This document shows positions 37,525-49,360 of a stretch of DNA of 64,000 nucleotides, piece after piece. The position numbers and the translations under genes are program-made. The notes below the pieces were generated by a model. It did not search any database, had not been told where the DNA came from, and saw only the letters and a list, made by a program, of their open reading frames with translations. The DNA comes from Isoperla grammatica (Eukaryota; Arthropoda; Insecta; Plecoptera; Perlodidae): assembly GCA_945910005.1 (NCBI GenBank), contig OX246741.1, forward strand, positions 12,848,890 to 12,912,889, read 5' to 3'. Each line of letters starts with the position of its first letter. The stretch's first letter is position 1.

Positions 37525-39058
37525 TAATGCACAGGGAGTGGATCTCATTCCAATATCACTTATAGAAAACATGATCAAAATCTGTCCCATTTCAATCGAG
37601 CCTATAACATATCTTTTCAATTTTTCTCTGACAAATCAGTCATACCCAACGATTTGGAAACAGGCACTAGTCCGACCACTGCCCAAAAGCACTAAGCCGG
37701 AGACTGCGAACGATTTTAGACCGATAAGCATTTTACCCGCCCTTTCAAAGGCACTTGAATTTATAGTTCACTCACAAATCTCAGACTTTCTCAAGAAAAA
37801 TGACATTTTAGACGAATTCCAATCCGGCTTCAGAACCTATCATAGTACTTGCACAGCTTTAATTAAAATTACCGAAGACATTAGGGTTAAAATGGACAGT
37901 CGACAACTTACGCTCCTAACTCTACTTGACTTCAGCAAAGCCTTCGACTCAGTTGATATTGACATACTTATAGCTAAACTCGAATCCATAATTTTTTCTC
38001 ATTCCACGCTTCAATGGATGAATTCATATCTCCGCGACAGACATCAATCCATTATAGCAGATGACAAACAATCGGCGTGGTATCCTGTTTCTACCGGGGT
38101 GCCCCAAGGCAGTGTACTTGGACCGTTGCTCTTCTCTATCTACATTAACGACATTTCATCCTCACTAACTTATTGCCATCATCATTTATACGCTGACGAT
38201 CTACAAATTTACTTACATGCATCTCCTTCTTCCCTTAACCAAGCAATCGACATGATGAACAAGGACTTAGAATCTTTAGCCAAATGGGCAACCAAAAACC
38301 GTTTACTTATCAACCCAATTAAATCACAATCAATTATTTTAGGATACCACAAACTACTTGCCAAAATCGACAAAACAACACTTGTCAACGTGACTCTGAA
38401 CGACATGACAATACCATTTCAACACAGTGTTAAAAACTTAGGACTCTAAATGACTGACAACCTTTCATGGACCGAACACGTTAAACACGTATGTAAAAAG
38501 ACTTATGCTGCACTTCACTCGTTAAACAGACTAAAAAACTTTCTTCCTCATAAACTTAAAACTATGCTTGTTCAATCACTTATTATGCCTCATTTCGACT
38601 ACTGCGACGTTGTATACAATGACTTGACAGAAGAACTCTCCATCCGACTTCAGAGGGCCCAAAACGCATGCGTACGTTTTATATTGGGTATAAGAAAATC
38701 CGACCACATAACCCCCGGCTTTAAACAACTCTCATGGCTCCGTCTAAGCGACCGCCGTAATCTCCACTCTGTTTGTCTTGTACACCGTCTTCTTTCAACT
38801 TCATCACCCTCATATTTAGCCTCTAATTTCAAATTTCTCCACTCAAACCATAGTTTCGACACTAGGTCCAGGTCTGGCACCCAGCTTGCCTTCCCGGTAC
38901 ACAGGACAAATTTAGTCGACAAATCTTTCGTAATCAACGCCATACGAACTTGGAATGCTCTCCCTGCTCACATACGGGATGTATATATCAGCAAATACAA
39001 TATTTTCAAGACCGAAATTAATAAACTTTATCTTCTCCAAAGCCTTGCCAATGCCTGA
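37520..39058 (+). pseudogene. Reverse transcriptase (ORF2 3' part), broken by one in-frame stop
   Basis: The protein would copy the element RNA at the nicked target. Counting from the spurious ATG at 37469, which lies outside the element, the RT landmarks are FRPISIL (83-89), DFSKAFDSVD (154-163), GVPQGSVLGPLL (210-221) and the catalytic YADD (241-244). The segment ends ...VKNLGL, then TAA at 38447-38449, and the same frame continues MTDNLSW for another 202 residues to 39058. That second part is the thumb/C-terminal region common to Jockey and CR1 elements (HFDYCDVVYN, RLQRAQNACVRFI, IRTWNALP). The single stop in an otherwise intact frame suggests a fairly young but dead copy. Apurinic-type endonuclease and ORF1 are absent by 5' truncation. 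Jockey, CR1 or L2 clade cannot be separated by eye. Confidence 0.85.
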
Positions 39059-39857
39059 TTTCAATTCATACACATGATGTTACTAGTATATAACTGTGTT
39101 TCTTTCTCCTTTCTCTCTCTCTCCCCCCCCCCGTTTTCATTTTATTATTTACTTATTGAATAAAACGTTTTACTACAAGAATGAATGAGATGCATGAATG
39201 TGAATAATTGTATGAAATCACTATCGTTATTTTAAATTTACATTATCAGCACTATATCTTTTGACTAATCGTTGTGTGTTACTTTAGTTTTACTATTATT
39301 CTTAATGATTACCAATATTGATTCAAATATATTTCATTTTGTGACAGTGACATTAATTTGTATTCTGTGTTTAGTATTCTGTATTTGGTAACTTTGCAGT
39401 CCGTATTTGTATGTGAATTTTTATTCGTATGCAACATTTCACATACCAGCTGCTACTTATATACTTATTTTTAGTTTATTCCTTACATTACGGTAATAAT
39501 GATTGCAACATTGTTGCATTAACCCCACTGAAAGTGCGTTTGTTTAGTTTTACCATTATTATGAATCTATTATTGTTATTAATAACGCAAGGGAATGGAT
39601 AAATAATCAATATCGATTCATTTAATAAATTTGCATTTTGTGTTTAGTTTTTAGTATCTTTGTATTTTGCATTTGTATTGTATTTTATTTTCATATTTAG
39701 TGTATTTTCTGTTGTACTTTACACTTTGTATTTGTATTTATATTTCTTATTTGGTATTTTTATATTCTGTATTTATGTGATGGTTGGATGGAAGAGAAGG
39801 TCTAGCTGACCTTAATCCCGCCATTTAATAAAAGTCGTTAATCAATCAATCAAACAA
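37520..39857 (+). mobile_element. 5'-truncated Jockey/CR1-group non-LTR retrotransposon, copy 1
   Basis: The element starts within the reverse transcriptase region directly at the CT tract, so the endonuclease and ORF1 are missing. It ends with the 3' motif AAGG-TCTAGCTGA-CCTTAATCCCGCC, AATAAAA and a tail of AATC units (39838-39857). 5' truncation and a short simple-repeat tail are the usual products of target-primed reverse transcription. Two further truncated copies of the same or a sister family follow immediately. Confidence 0.85.
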
Positions 39858-39887
39858 TCTCTCTCTCTCTCTCTCTCTCCTTCTCTC
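39858..39887. repeat. CT microsatellite between copies 1 and 2
   Basis: TC run with a few interruptions that directly follows the AATC tail of copy 1. Confidence 0.85.
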
Positions 39888-40223
39888 ATTATTATTATTC
39901 TGTTATTTGAAGCCGTTATATTATGTCTATTTATATATATTATGTACCCACACACAGGGCCAAGGCTCTATCTAGGTGGGTATTCTTCTTCTACTTTATG
40001 GGCCCTTACCGGCTTACATGTACCTATTAACCGCTCTGTAATGAAACTGAAAATTAATAAAAAATATATATCTAATATCTAATAATGTTGATACTAACTT
40101 TAAATTAAACTGTGTAAACAAAATGGGTGCATGATATAAATTAATGTATATTGTATATTATAAAAGAAAAGGCCTCACTGGCCCATAATAAAGACCGAAA
40201 TCAACAGAACAATCAATCAATCA
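39888..40223 (+). mobile_element. Truncated non-LTR copy 2 (3' UTR only)
   Basis: No coding sequence remains. The 3' end AAAAGGCCTCACTGGCCC, then AATAAAGACC and an AATC-repeat tail (40210-40222), matches the ends of copies 1 and 3. A CT/CCT-rich stretch follows. Confidence 0.6.
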
Positions 40224-40255
40224 GTCTCTCCCATTTATCCCTCCCCTCCTCCTTC
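40224..40255. repeat. CT-rich tract between copies 2 and 3
   Basis: Pyrimidine-rich and more degenerate than the other CT tracts. It lies between the tail of one non-LTR copy and the start of the next. Confidence 0.5.
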
Positions 40256-40592
40256 ATAATACATGCTATACGCACCTGGAATGCTCTACCTGCAGAGATA
40301 AGAGATGTTTATCATGACAATTTAGGGTTATTCCGATTAAAAACTCACAATCACTATTTTAATAAAAATTAACACTTATGTTAAATACCAATTAGGGCAG
40401 AATGTACTCGTTGGTAGTTGTAATGTGACCATGCTTCCCTTAATAATGTCAATGGAAAATAAATAGAGTGAATGGGATGGATGAATGAGACGTTGATTTT
40501 TGTTAGTGTATAAGTAGGTTGGATGTAAGAGAAGGCCCAACTGGCCTTAATCCCGCCTTCAATAAAGACCATTATCTATCTATCTAACTATC
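40253..40592 (+). mobile_element. Truncated non-LTR copy 3 with RT C-terminal codons
   Basis: The frame from 40253 reads FIIHAIRTWNALPAEIRDVY, closely matching copy 1 (FVINAIRTWNALPAHIRDVY), and stops at 40370-40372. The 3' UTR carries AGAAGGCCCAACTGGCCTTA, ATCCCGCC and AATAAAGACC, with an ATCT/AACT tail rather than AATC. Clearly the same family but a distinct insertion, again followed by a CT tract (about 40590-40610). Confidence 0.75.
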
Positions 40593-40610
40593 TCTTTCTC
40601 TCTCTCTCTT

Positions 40611-41224
40611 GTTCAAGTGTGCTCACGCATGAAGTAGTAAACAATCTCCCACCCAACACAGGCCTGCTGCCAATAATGCGGCTCGCTGTGAGACACAAAC
40701 ACAGTAACCACACATATTTCTAAGCACAGTCATCCTCGTAGTCGTAGGAGACGATGCTCTTTGCTCTAACGTTATTTTTGGTACGATCTTAGACAAGAAA
40801 CAGCCACGGAGAAAATAAAAAGTTTATAGCACGCATACCAAACAACTATAAAGAGGAATACTGCCAGTCGTTGAATCTCAAGATATTTGATAGTTTTGTT
40901 GTGTGTACACTCTCATACATATGTAAATAAAGATATATCAACTCCTTTCGTGAGTCCATGGTTGTGTGTAAAGCCTCGCCTTGCGTGTTAAAACTATAAG
41001 ACCCCTATTTTTAAGTTCTAGACTTATAATAAGTCTAAGCTAAAGTTAGGGCGCGCTTATTGGATTCAAAATAACTATCTTGTACTTGATAGATTCACAC
41101 AAGTAGTAGGAAGTTTTTTATATTTTACGATGTATTCGACAGCTAGGTCCTATGACGTCTGCCGAATCAGTACCGTTCCGCATCGCCGGGGTCATTGGTA
41201 ATCCAAAATAAGAGAGGATTGGAG
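40611..41224. other. Spacer
   Basis: No gene recognised. Confidence 0.4.
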
Positions 41225-41578
41225 GGTTAAGAGCGAAGGATACCTCTACGTCAAAAACCGCAGAACATTTTCAATTTTCATAATGAAACTCAAAATCGAA
41301 AATCTGACTAATCATAGCGCTGTGGTTTGGTAAGCCCTACAGACTGAATGATAAATGTATCTAACATTATAATCAGAATGACTGATTTTTATTACAGTCA
41401 TACCTGTGGTCATACTGATTAAAATGTAAGATACATTTATCATTCTATCTGTAGGGCTTACTAAACCACAGCACTATGATTTCTCAGATTTTCGATTTTG
41501 TGTTTCAATCGTGAGTTACAATTAAAAAATGAAATTTGTCTACGGTTTTGGACGTAGAGTTATCCTTCTTTCAGGGTT
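41225..41578. mobile_element. 354-bp foldback element
   Basis: Left arm (about 41225-41384) and right arm (about 41396-41578) are reverse complements with scattered mismatches. Shared blocks are CTCTACGTC, AAAATCGAAAATCTGA, ATCATAG, GCTGTGGTTT, GTAAGCCCTACAGA and ATGATAAATGTATCT. The centre is itself a small palindrome TGACT...AGTCA. No coding sequence and no clear flanking duplication. Confidence 0.75.
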
Positions 41579-43139
41579 GTGTATGGCTGAGGGGTAGTGA
41601 CGGGTGTGTTGGGAGTTGGGATCGCAAAAAAGGCCGGCAAATATGACGAAGAAGTGACAAATCAGGAAGAGAGAACACGAATAATGCCACGCGAGATGAA
41701 TAAATTACTAAAAAGATGTACGAGAGCCCTCGTTACGGGCAACGGTCACTACGAGAAGGGACATCACACGAGACACGAGAGCAGGGAAACAATGCCTTGT
41801 TTGAAGACTGACCAGAGCGCAGGGGGGACAGAGGGGACACTGACGCATTCTAGCGTATGTGTCAACCGGCGTTCTTGCCCTGTGTTTGTAGACAACACTT
41901 CGGCCGCCTAAAAGCGATCCACAACACAAAGACGGTGTCTTTTAAACGCATTGACTACGACAGTCAATAGAGCACTCAGTCTTTTCATGACTTCTCTGGT
42001 GGTGAATTCTGTAAACAAGATAAACAAAGATACACTCACAGTATAAGAATGTATCCAGTAGCGAATCTCGACGAGTTTTCTTGTCGAGTTGAGTCGATAA
42101 AGTAGTACTACTACAAATAAAGGTAATTGTTTATAATGTTAAAGATAGGACTTACAATGTATGTCCACCAGATTACCGCTACTCGCGCTAGTGTCGCAGA
42201 GAAGCAGGTTAGCAAGCTGATCAATGCGTCTGCTATTCGCTACTAAATACATTCTGGTAGTAGATTATTGACAATTACCGGCAGTGAGTTTAAAGTAAAA
42301 AGTCTAGAAATTCTAAGTTTGGCGTTGGACGCGTATCATTCAAACACCATTTTGAAATTGGCCAATTTTAATAGGGAAATCGTATGATATCGGCAAATGG
42401 TTATTTCAGGATTCATGTGTTTTGTTTGATTTAAGAATTCGTTTTTATGTTTTTAATATGAAAATACATTTCAGGAAAATTGTTGATACAATGCTTAAAT
42501 TAATTATATTACTTTTAACAATTTAATTAATTGCACTAATACAGCGGTAAGTTTAGTTGGAATAGATATAAGTAATCATGGTGAACGAATTGCGATAAAA
42601 AGAAATTGTTTCTACAGTGGAAAGTGACTTTTCCTCTGCCTTCTCTTAGCACTCTTAACATCATTGTTGTTTGTGACTAATGCTTAAGTCCGAGTTTAAT
42701 GTTTTGAACTACTACTTCTACTGACTACTGACCAAATAAGTTGAATTGACCCGACATGAAAGAGTTTACCAACATTGAATGTTACCATGTATTACATTTA
42801 TGAATTGTGTGATCTACAATAAAACATTTACTTAATAACTCGTGTAAAACGACGTCTATGTTTTGGAATGAATAAAATCGGTGCGTGTATAAAAGAGCTA
42901 TATTATTATAAACCTATACTTTATTTATATAAAGTTTATATAACTATAACTTATTTGTATTCATTTTCTTTGGTAATAATGTGTTTTTGTGTGCTTGCTA
43001 TACTTACGTTCCTAATTGAAACTATTTTTCATTAATTATCGTTCCTATTTGTAACTACAATTATAATTTAATTAGTTTTGTTTTGCTTTGATTATGATCA
43101 TTTTCTTTCCACTGACTGTCTGTTATATATACATCTTTA
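41579..43139. other. Spacer
   Basis: An open frame of 104 codons at 41597-41911 (plus) is GC-richer than its surroundings but has no recognisable domain, splice sites or promoter. I do not call it a gene. Confidence 0.35.
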
Positions 43140-43330
43140 ATTTACATTGTCAGCTCGACCACAAGGATTCCGTTCCTTACGCGAGCTTCCCATAACAAGG
43201 TTTTCAGTTTTTTGTAGGCATATATTAAATTTTGTTTTCTTATGCTTCATTAATGTTTATTGTTTGTATCAACTGGTGGAAGTATGTTTGATTTGGGAAT
43301 AAAATGATCTAAAAATTGAGTTGAATTGAA
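43140..43330 (+). mobile_element. Possible non-LTR retrotransposon 3' UTR
   Basis: A GATTCCGTTCCTTACG... stretch followed by T-rich sequence, GGGAATAAAATGATCT and an ATTGAGTTGAATTGAA end resembles insect non-LTR 3' ends. No coding part is attached. Confidence 0.3.
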
Positions 43331-44026
43331 CTACTTTATCAACTCGGCAATTAAAGGGCGTTATAGCCTTGGTTATAGCACACTGTTATCCCAACCACCC
43401 CGATTATTTTACAGTACTATAAAATGCCACAGAAATAATATCACGCACAAATTCCTATGTAGAAAACATAAAGGAACAATGCATAAATAACACGTGAAAC
43501 TAATAAAGCGACCAAGATAAAACAGATAAAAAGCAGTTACAAGTTATGCATTGGCAACCGACCCGCTATACCGCTAGCTATGCGCATTCAATAATTAACT
43601 AGGCATGTGGAGAGAGCCACAGTTGGAATGTTTCGTTGTTATAAAGCGTGATTAAATCAGCTAGTTCTATACTCGGCATGTGTTGCTAGATCTACCCCTC
43701 CCCCACCACCTCCCCCGCCCCCTCCCCCGACGCCAAGACCGTCGGGAATAAGTGAATCTGATGCTCGTAGGTCCTGGTGACAAAAACCGTAACGAGGTAT
43801 GATAATATAAATAAAAAAATAATACAAATATAGATTTAAAAATACTAAAATAATACATTTAAAAAATAAATACGGTGAACATTTATTTTTTAATACAAAT
43901 GACAATAAAAATAATATCACTTTAAAGAAATGTATGACACAAGCATATTTTATTTGCAATGCCTGTGTTTGTTTTTTTAATTAAGTTTTAAATTAATTTA
44001 TTATTATATGGTTGTAAAAGAGGCCC
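43331..44026. other. Spacer with C-rich tract
   Basis: A CCCCTCCCCCACCACC-type tract at about 43696-43731 could form a G-quadruplex on the minus strand. Glycine-rich frames across it are artefacts. Confidence 0.45.
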
Positions 44027-44108
44027 TAGGGGCGCCTGTTGTTACCAAGATAACAGTTTCATGGGTGTTATGTAGAAAACAAATCCATATCAACAATGAG
44101 TGCTCCTA
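44027..44108. mobile_element. 82-bp hairpin MITE, copy 2
   Basis: Same layout as 33616-33695: TAGGGGCGCCTGTTGTTACC at the left, ATAACAGTTTCATG inside, CAACAATGAGTGCTCCTA at the right. The ends pair as an imperfect inverted repeat. Confidence 0.6.
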
Positions 44109-45192
44109 CGCGCTGGGGCCGACTATCGAATTCCAACCTTAGAGTTTCTATGGGATTGTTTAGTGGATGTTATTTTCCATAAATAAAAAAACTTCTTTGA
44201 AAGTAGGGAGTTCCCTTACCTAGGGGACATCTGTGAATCCAGGCTTATATACTTCTTGAGTCGTTAAACAAAAATACAAAATTAAATATAAACATCTGGG
44301 AGAACAAGTCAGTAAGTATTGTGGTATTAACACCTTTCTTCAACTTCCCAAACAACACCGCTTGCTACTAGCTAGCTTGCAGTGTGTTGGCCTCTACAAC
44401 ACTGATGTACGAAGCTATTTATGGCCAGTGACAATTGGATTGTGATCTCTGCACAGTAAAAAGAAACGAGCTCTTCTTTTACTTCTTTTTCTAGCTGGCT
44501 AGTGGAATTGTGGGAGGGGGCAGAGGAAGAGCTCTCGTAGACATATTGGAGACTGTTGGTTGAAGAAGAACAGGGTACATATTGTGTGCTGCGTCATTTA
44601 GCTGGCTGGTCTGACGGAACCGACAACACAGCGGGGAAACAACGGCGTGTGTTTTCAAAATATCACACACATGACACTGTCTAGAATTGTTTCCAACAAG
44701 TTGTATAAATTCATTAGAATCTTTTATAATGCCTCGATGTTATAATATGATTACTGATCATTACGCCAGTACTTGTATTGATTTGTATTGTTGCTGTTGA
44801 AAAACATATGATGATATGTCGCAAGTACGTACATCGTACAAGTACCATTATGAAGTGTTGTTTTTTTTTCTTCATAATTTTTCTCAATTTTCTCCTTCCC
44901 ACCTTCTCACTTCTCTTTACACTTGGTACAAACGTCCATCAACCCCCCATGCCCCCTAAAATCCCCAAACCCTTTAGCCCCCTCTTATTTTGTATTCCCT
45001 TATGGCGAATAAGGCACATCCCCCATTGCAGGTGATGTGTAATGGATATTATGCCAACGCCATGATTATGACCTACCTACAGCTGTCGAGTAAGTCGTAA
45101 AACACTAACTAACCAAGAAACGAATTGATATGTATGTCTCAAAACAAACGCATTATTCAATATTGTGTGCTACAAGTCTTACGTAAATAATG
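44109..45192. other. Spacer
   Basis: No gene recognised. Confidence 0.4.
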
Positions 45193-45359
45193 TATAGTTG
45201 TCCCAGGACTACCTTATATATGCTTTCGTCACAGACGACTGGTTCATAGCCAATCAGCGATCGGTATTGGCCCGGATGTGTCTCGGGCGGTTCGCTGGTT
45301 GGCTACGACTGCCCCGGATGTGACGAAAGCAGGTGTAAAGTAATCTTGGGTCTACTATA
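45193..45359. mobile_element. 167-bp palindromic MITE, copy 2
   Basis: Same length and the same TATA-flanked ends as 31441-31607, with only about a dozen visible differences. Such small divergence suggests that both insertions are recent relative to most repeats here. Confidence 0.8.
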
Positions 45360-45658
45360 CCATATATTATTCTATTTATTATTATGTAATAATATATATG
45401 TATATTTAAATATATATTTTTTCAGCCTTGCCCCTTACGCGTAGAACAATGTAGTCACCATTTCTGATTTTAATAAAACAAATTATGTCAACAATGTACA
45501 TAGACCATGCGACATTACCACGTGTTTATGCGACGTATTGACGCAAAGCTGGGTACGTACGTTCGTAAGCAGCTGTTACTCCTTCTGGAGGTACGCCAGA
45601 CTACCGTACAGAGCGCAGCATACTTGAGTATAGCGCATTCCTCCGCTGACTAGCGGGC
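45360..45658. other. AT-rich spacer passing into a GC-richer upstream region
   Basis: No gene. From about 45500 the composition becomes more balanced, ahead of the TATA candidate. Confidence 0.3.
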
Positions 45659-45686
45659 TATAAATAGACAACAGCAACACTCATCT
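45659..45686 (+). promoter_or_regulatory. TATA-type core promoter candidate
   Basis: TATAAATAG at 45659-45667 is followed 20-odd bases later by ACTCATCT (45679-45686), a plausible initiator placed where a start site would be expected. The first ATG (about 45715) opens only six codons, so any transcript would need splicing or be non-coding. GC-richer flanks over about 250 bp support a functional region. No gene can be attached. Confidence 0.35.
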
Positions 45687-46226
45687 CGCTCGCCTCGGTG
45701 GGACCCGTCCAACAATGTTAATAACGGCCACGTGATCAGAGACATTTGTCAACAAAGCGTCTTGTTGAAGACCGTGATACATGGTGGGGATAATTATAAT
45801 GTTGGGGCGCGTGAAATGTTTTGATTTTTCGTTTGTTTGACAGAAATGTTTATTGGTCACTTTATTTTTGGGGTCCGAATGCTTTTTTATCTCCGATTAA
45901 GGCGATTCTCTCCTCCCCACCCCGAAAAAACACTTTTTCTACGAACTACTTGCAAACGTGTATGTGTGACGTATGATACATAATATAAAAATGTGGTTAA
46001 TAAAATTTATTTGGTTACATAAGAACTAAAACATGAATTAAATATGTTTTAATATTGTGATCATTCTTGGTTATTATTAAGGAAATCAATTAATTATTGG
46101 TTCTTTAATTTGCATCCAAAATAACAAGCGTAGGATTAAAATATTTGATACCCGGTGTTTAGTTCTTAGGAAGTGAACGATAGTTACTAAAAAATTCTTC
46201 AATATTGTTATGTAGCGTTCTCGTGA
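45687..46226. other. Spacer
   Basis: Possible 5' leader of a transcript from 45680, otherwise nothing recognised. Confidence 0.3.
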
Positions 46227-46342
46227 GGGCCGTATGCACAGTCAGGTGTCAAGTGAAGTACAGGATTTGTTGCTATGGAATTGTTTTATTACACGCTTTT
46301 TTCAATAAGAAGAACAAACTCCATAGCAACCATAAACAACTC
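46227..46342 (+). mobile_element. Dispersed repeat beginning GGGCCGTATGCACAGTC, copy 2
   Basis: Relative of 28484-28605 in the same orientation. TTGTTGCTATGGA and TCCATAGCAAC form an internal hairpin. Probably a MITE. Confidence 0.65.
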
Positions 46343-49326
46343 TACATTCCGCCCTAAAACACGTTCATTTTGGGCGGTTATAATAAACAGTGCGATTACC
46401 CACCCATTTTCTTCGTTATAAATTTACCATTCTGTAGGCGTATCTTATGTTAACACACACGGAACACGTCACATGCATTGTAGTGATTCGTCACTCATGC
46501 AGACTTGTGAAGCCGTAGGAATATATTTCAAATTCAATTCCTATTCGTCTTGAGCATTTATTATATCAAATTATAGTATCTTGCACGATTTCTGTGGCGT
46601 CTTCTGTACTTGATCTACGACGGGTGATTGCGTTATTACGCGTGGAGAACTTTTAGTACGTTTTTATTCTTTATCACGACGTCATATATATGTGAAGAAG
46701 CTACTAGCTGGAAACTTTAGAGAGAAAAGAAAATAGAGTGGTTTTATAGAAGGCGAATCTGAAAATATAAATTAAATTCAAAACTTTAAATGTGTTCTTT
46801 TATTTGACTTAACGAAATGATTAGTTTTATGATCCGTTCGTAAAACGATTCATTTTAGATTAACACACCACGTTGCTAGTTTCTTTTGCAGTTTGAATAA
46901 CATCACATAATTTTGTAAAGTAAACGATAATTGTTTTTAAATTGCCTTATAAGAAGTTTCACAGACTTTCCAAAAGGTTTATGCACTAACCTGTTCAAAA
47001 TTGCTTTCTCAGTCATGTGAAAAATTATATCGTCCAACCGCACTATTTTATTTTCCATTTATCAGCGCTGGAATACATGAATGACAAAACGACAGAAAAA
47101 TCACGCGATAAAAGAACATCTCGCCGCAAATATAAAAACTTATACAAAATGTCTAAAAAGAATAAAATATTCAAAAAGTCAGTGTAATTACTTTCTTGGA
47201 GGTAGCTGCATGCAATAGTCTCCAAACTGTCTGAAAAATCCAACTTGGACGTTTTTGTTCTCGCAAAGTTAAACAAAGATTACTTTAAGGTTGTATCCTC
47301 TTTAAACGACATTTCTAGCAAGTCTTAAAACAACTACAAACTTGAGTAAGTGTAACCGTTCGCCTTTCTCTCAAGACAACTCGCCAACAACCGTCAACGT
47401 TCTTAGACATTACAACAACCACATAGTCTACATACGCGCAAACTCAGTCTCAGAACTTTGCCGCTCTCGCCTTGAACATAATCAACTTTTACACAAGCTA
47501 TTTTAATAAGTTTGACCCTCTACCAACCGTATTTAGTCTCAAAAACTCTCGCCTGTAAAAACATTTCAAACTTTGGATATATACCCTACGTTCAGCATAG
47601 TTATTGCCTTTTTAACATAAAAATATTCCCATTTAAAATTCTGATACGCAGAAAAGCGCTAGAGGAACTGCGTGGATTACAACGAAGTTTTTATAGCCAT
47701 TCAACGGCTTCGTATACTGAACTCAACTCGGTAGAGATTCGCTTTCGTGGAAAGCAATATTTTTACTCGTTCACTAGATAGGATGTTGACAGAGTAATAG
47801 ACGCACCATTTGTACAGAACCCCCGTCTGTTCATAGTTTACTATCTCCCTCTAGTACGTGTGTTGCCATCGCAATTGTAATTGTCAGTTATGCATAGTGT
47901 AATTTATACAATACATTTGTGTCAAAGTCCTTTCATGATTCATCTTCATAAACTGTGTCGAATGCAATTGTCGGGCATTACGGTTATGTATTTGATGAAG
48001 TGTCAACAGGTCATATTGAAGGCAATGTGAACGGACTAAATACATACATTTGTATTTATTGTGTATACCCATTTAGTTACAAGATATCATTTTCAGTATG
48101 GGGCATTATACAATTTACTACATGTCCCTTATTTCACATATTTTAGTCATGTACAAACAATGTTAAAAACCATGACTACACAGAAGTATGAGTATTATCG
48201 TTAACAAAAGGGATTGATTGGAAGTTACAATATCATCTTTTAAAAGAAGCAGAACGATACAGTTAGTTGTGAAATCCTACCAATGAGGACGATGATATTT
48301 GGACTGTACGTCTCATATTTATGCTAATCGAGCCGATGATTGGTTGATAGATATCATGAAAGCACTGTCTGACATTCAGCCCTACAGGATTCAAGCATGG
48401 AACGCAGAAACGGCGTAGTTTACCAGACATACGCCAAATCAAGCATCACGTCCACTTCACTGACTTAATGATGATGACATACTACTGTGTAAAACAGAGC
48501 CCGAAATACAGGCTAAAATAATCGTAATTAAAAAAACCTATCAGAGCAAGAGAAATTAATAGAGATGCATCCAAATCAATCAAAACACAGATAACACGAA
48601 AATAATGACTATATACGATGAGTATCTCATGTAGGTTGTCAATTTTATTACAGGTTTATCAAATAAAACATTAACACAACCATGGTACAAACTCTGAAAC
48701 AGATCGATATCTATAGGATGATGAAAACGTAAAAACAAATGTCATCCGCTAATAAGGAGGTTATGTTTGCCATGAAACAAACGAAAAAAAAAAACAATTT
48801 ACAAAATAATTCCAAATGAAAATGTGATCGGATTACTGTTTGTATATTGTTGTGTTGGCATTATCATGGCTTGGGGTAACAAGTAGCCCCTATGGCATGT
48901 GGCAGTGATGTGCGCGGGTATCTGAGCGCCGTGTATAGGAGTTAATTGGAAAGCACCGTGATATAAAAGGTCGCACACACAATGCAGAACACGCATATAT
49001 TAGGAATCAACATACTGAATGGTATTTGAAATCACCATCGAGATTGGACGAAGTTCTAGAGAGTTAGGTTCACACATACGATTATCATAGTTTTATCGTT
49101 GTTTGTATTTTTTTTACACTGATGAGCTGTGATTAAAGGTTCTCTACATCCCTGGTAGAGTCTCGTCGAACTCCTAAGAATGGTAGTAACAAACATCTCC
49201 ATTATGACAGAAATAACTTGTTACTAAAATGGGAAAAGGACAACAATTGAATTGATCTGTCGAAGCAACAGAATAGTTGACAAGCAAACATATGTACCTA
49301 ACTTATTTAAATTAAAATATTTTTAA
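46343..49326. other. Long spacer
   Basis: About 3 kb without recognisable genes or repeats. The short open frames at 47043-47276 (minus) and 47512-47781 (plus) show no domain. Confidence 0.4.
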
Positions 49327-49360
49327 AACCTTATCAATTTAGCAACCTTATCAATTTAGC
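49327..49360. repeat. Exact 17-bp tandem duplication
   Basis: AACCTTATCAATTTAGC occurs twice without a gap. Confidence 0.9.

Noticed and set aside
41597..41911. 104-codon frame, fairly GC-rich
   Set aside because: No domain, no splice or promoter signals, and the opposite strand is open too. Kept only as a note in the spacer.
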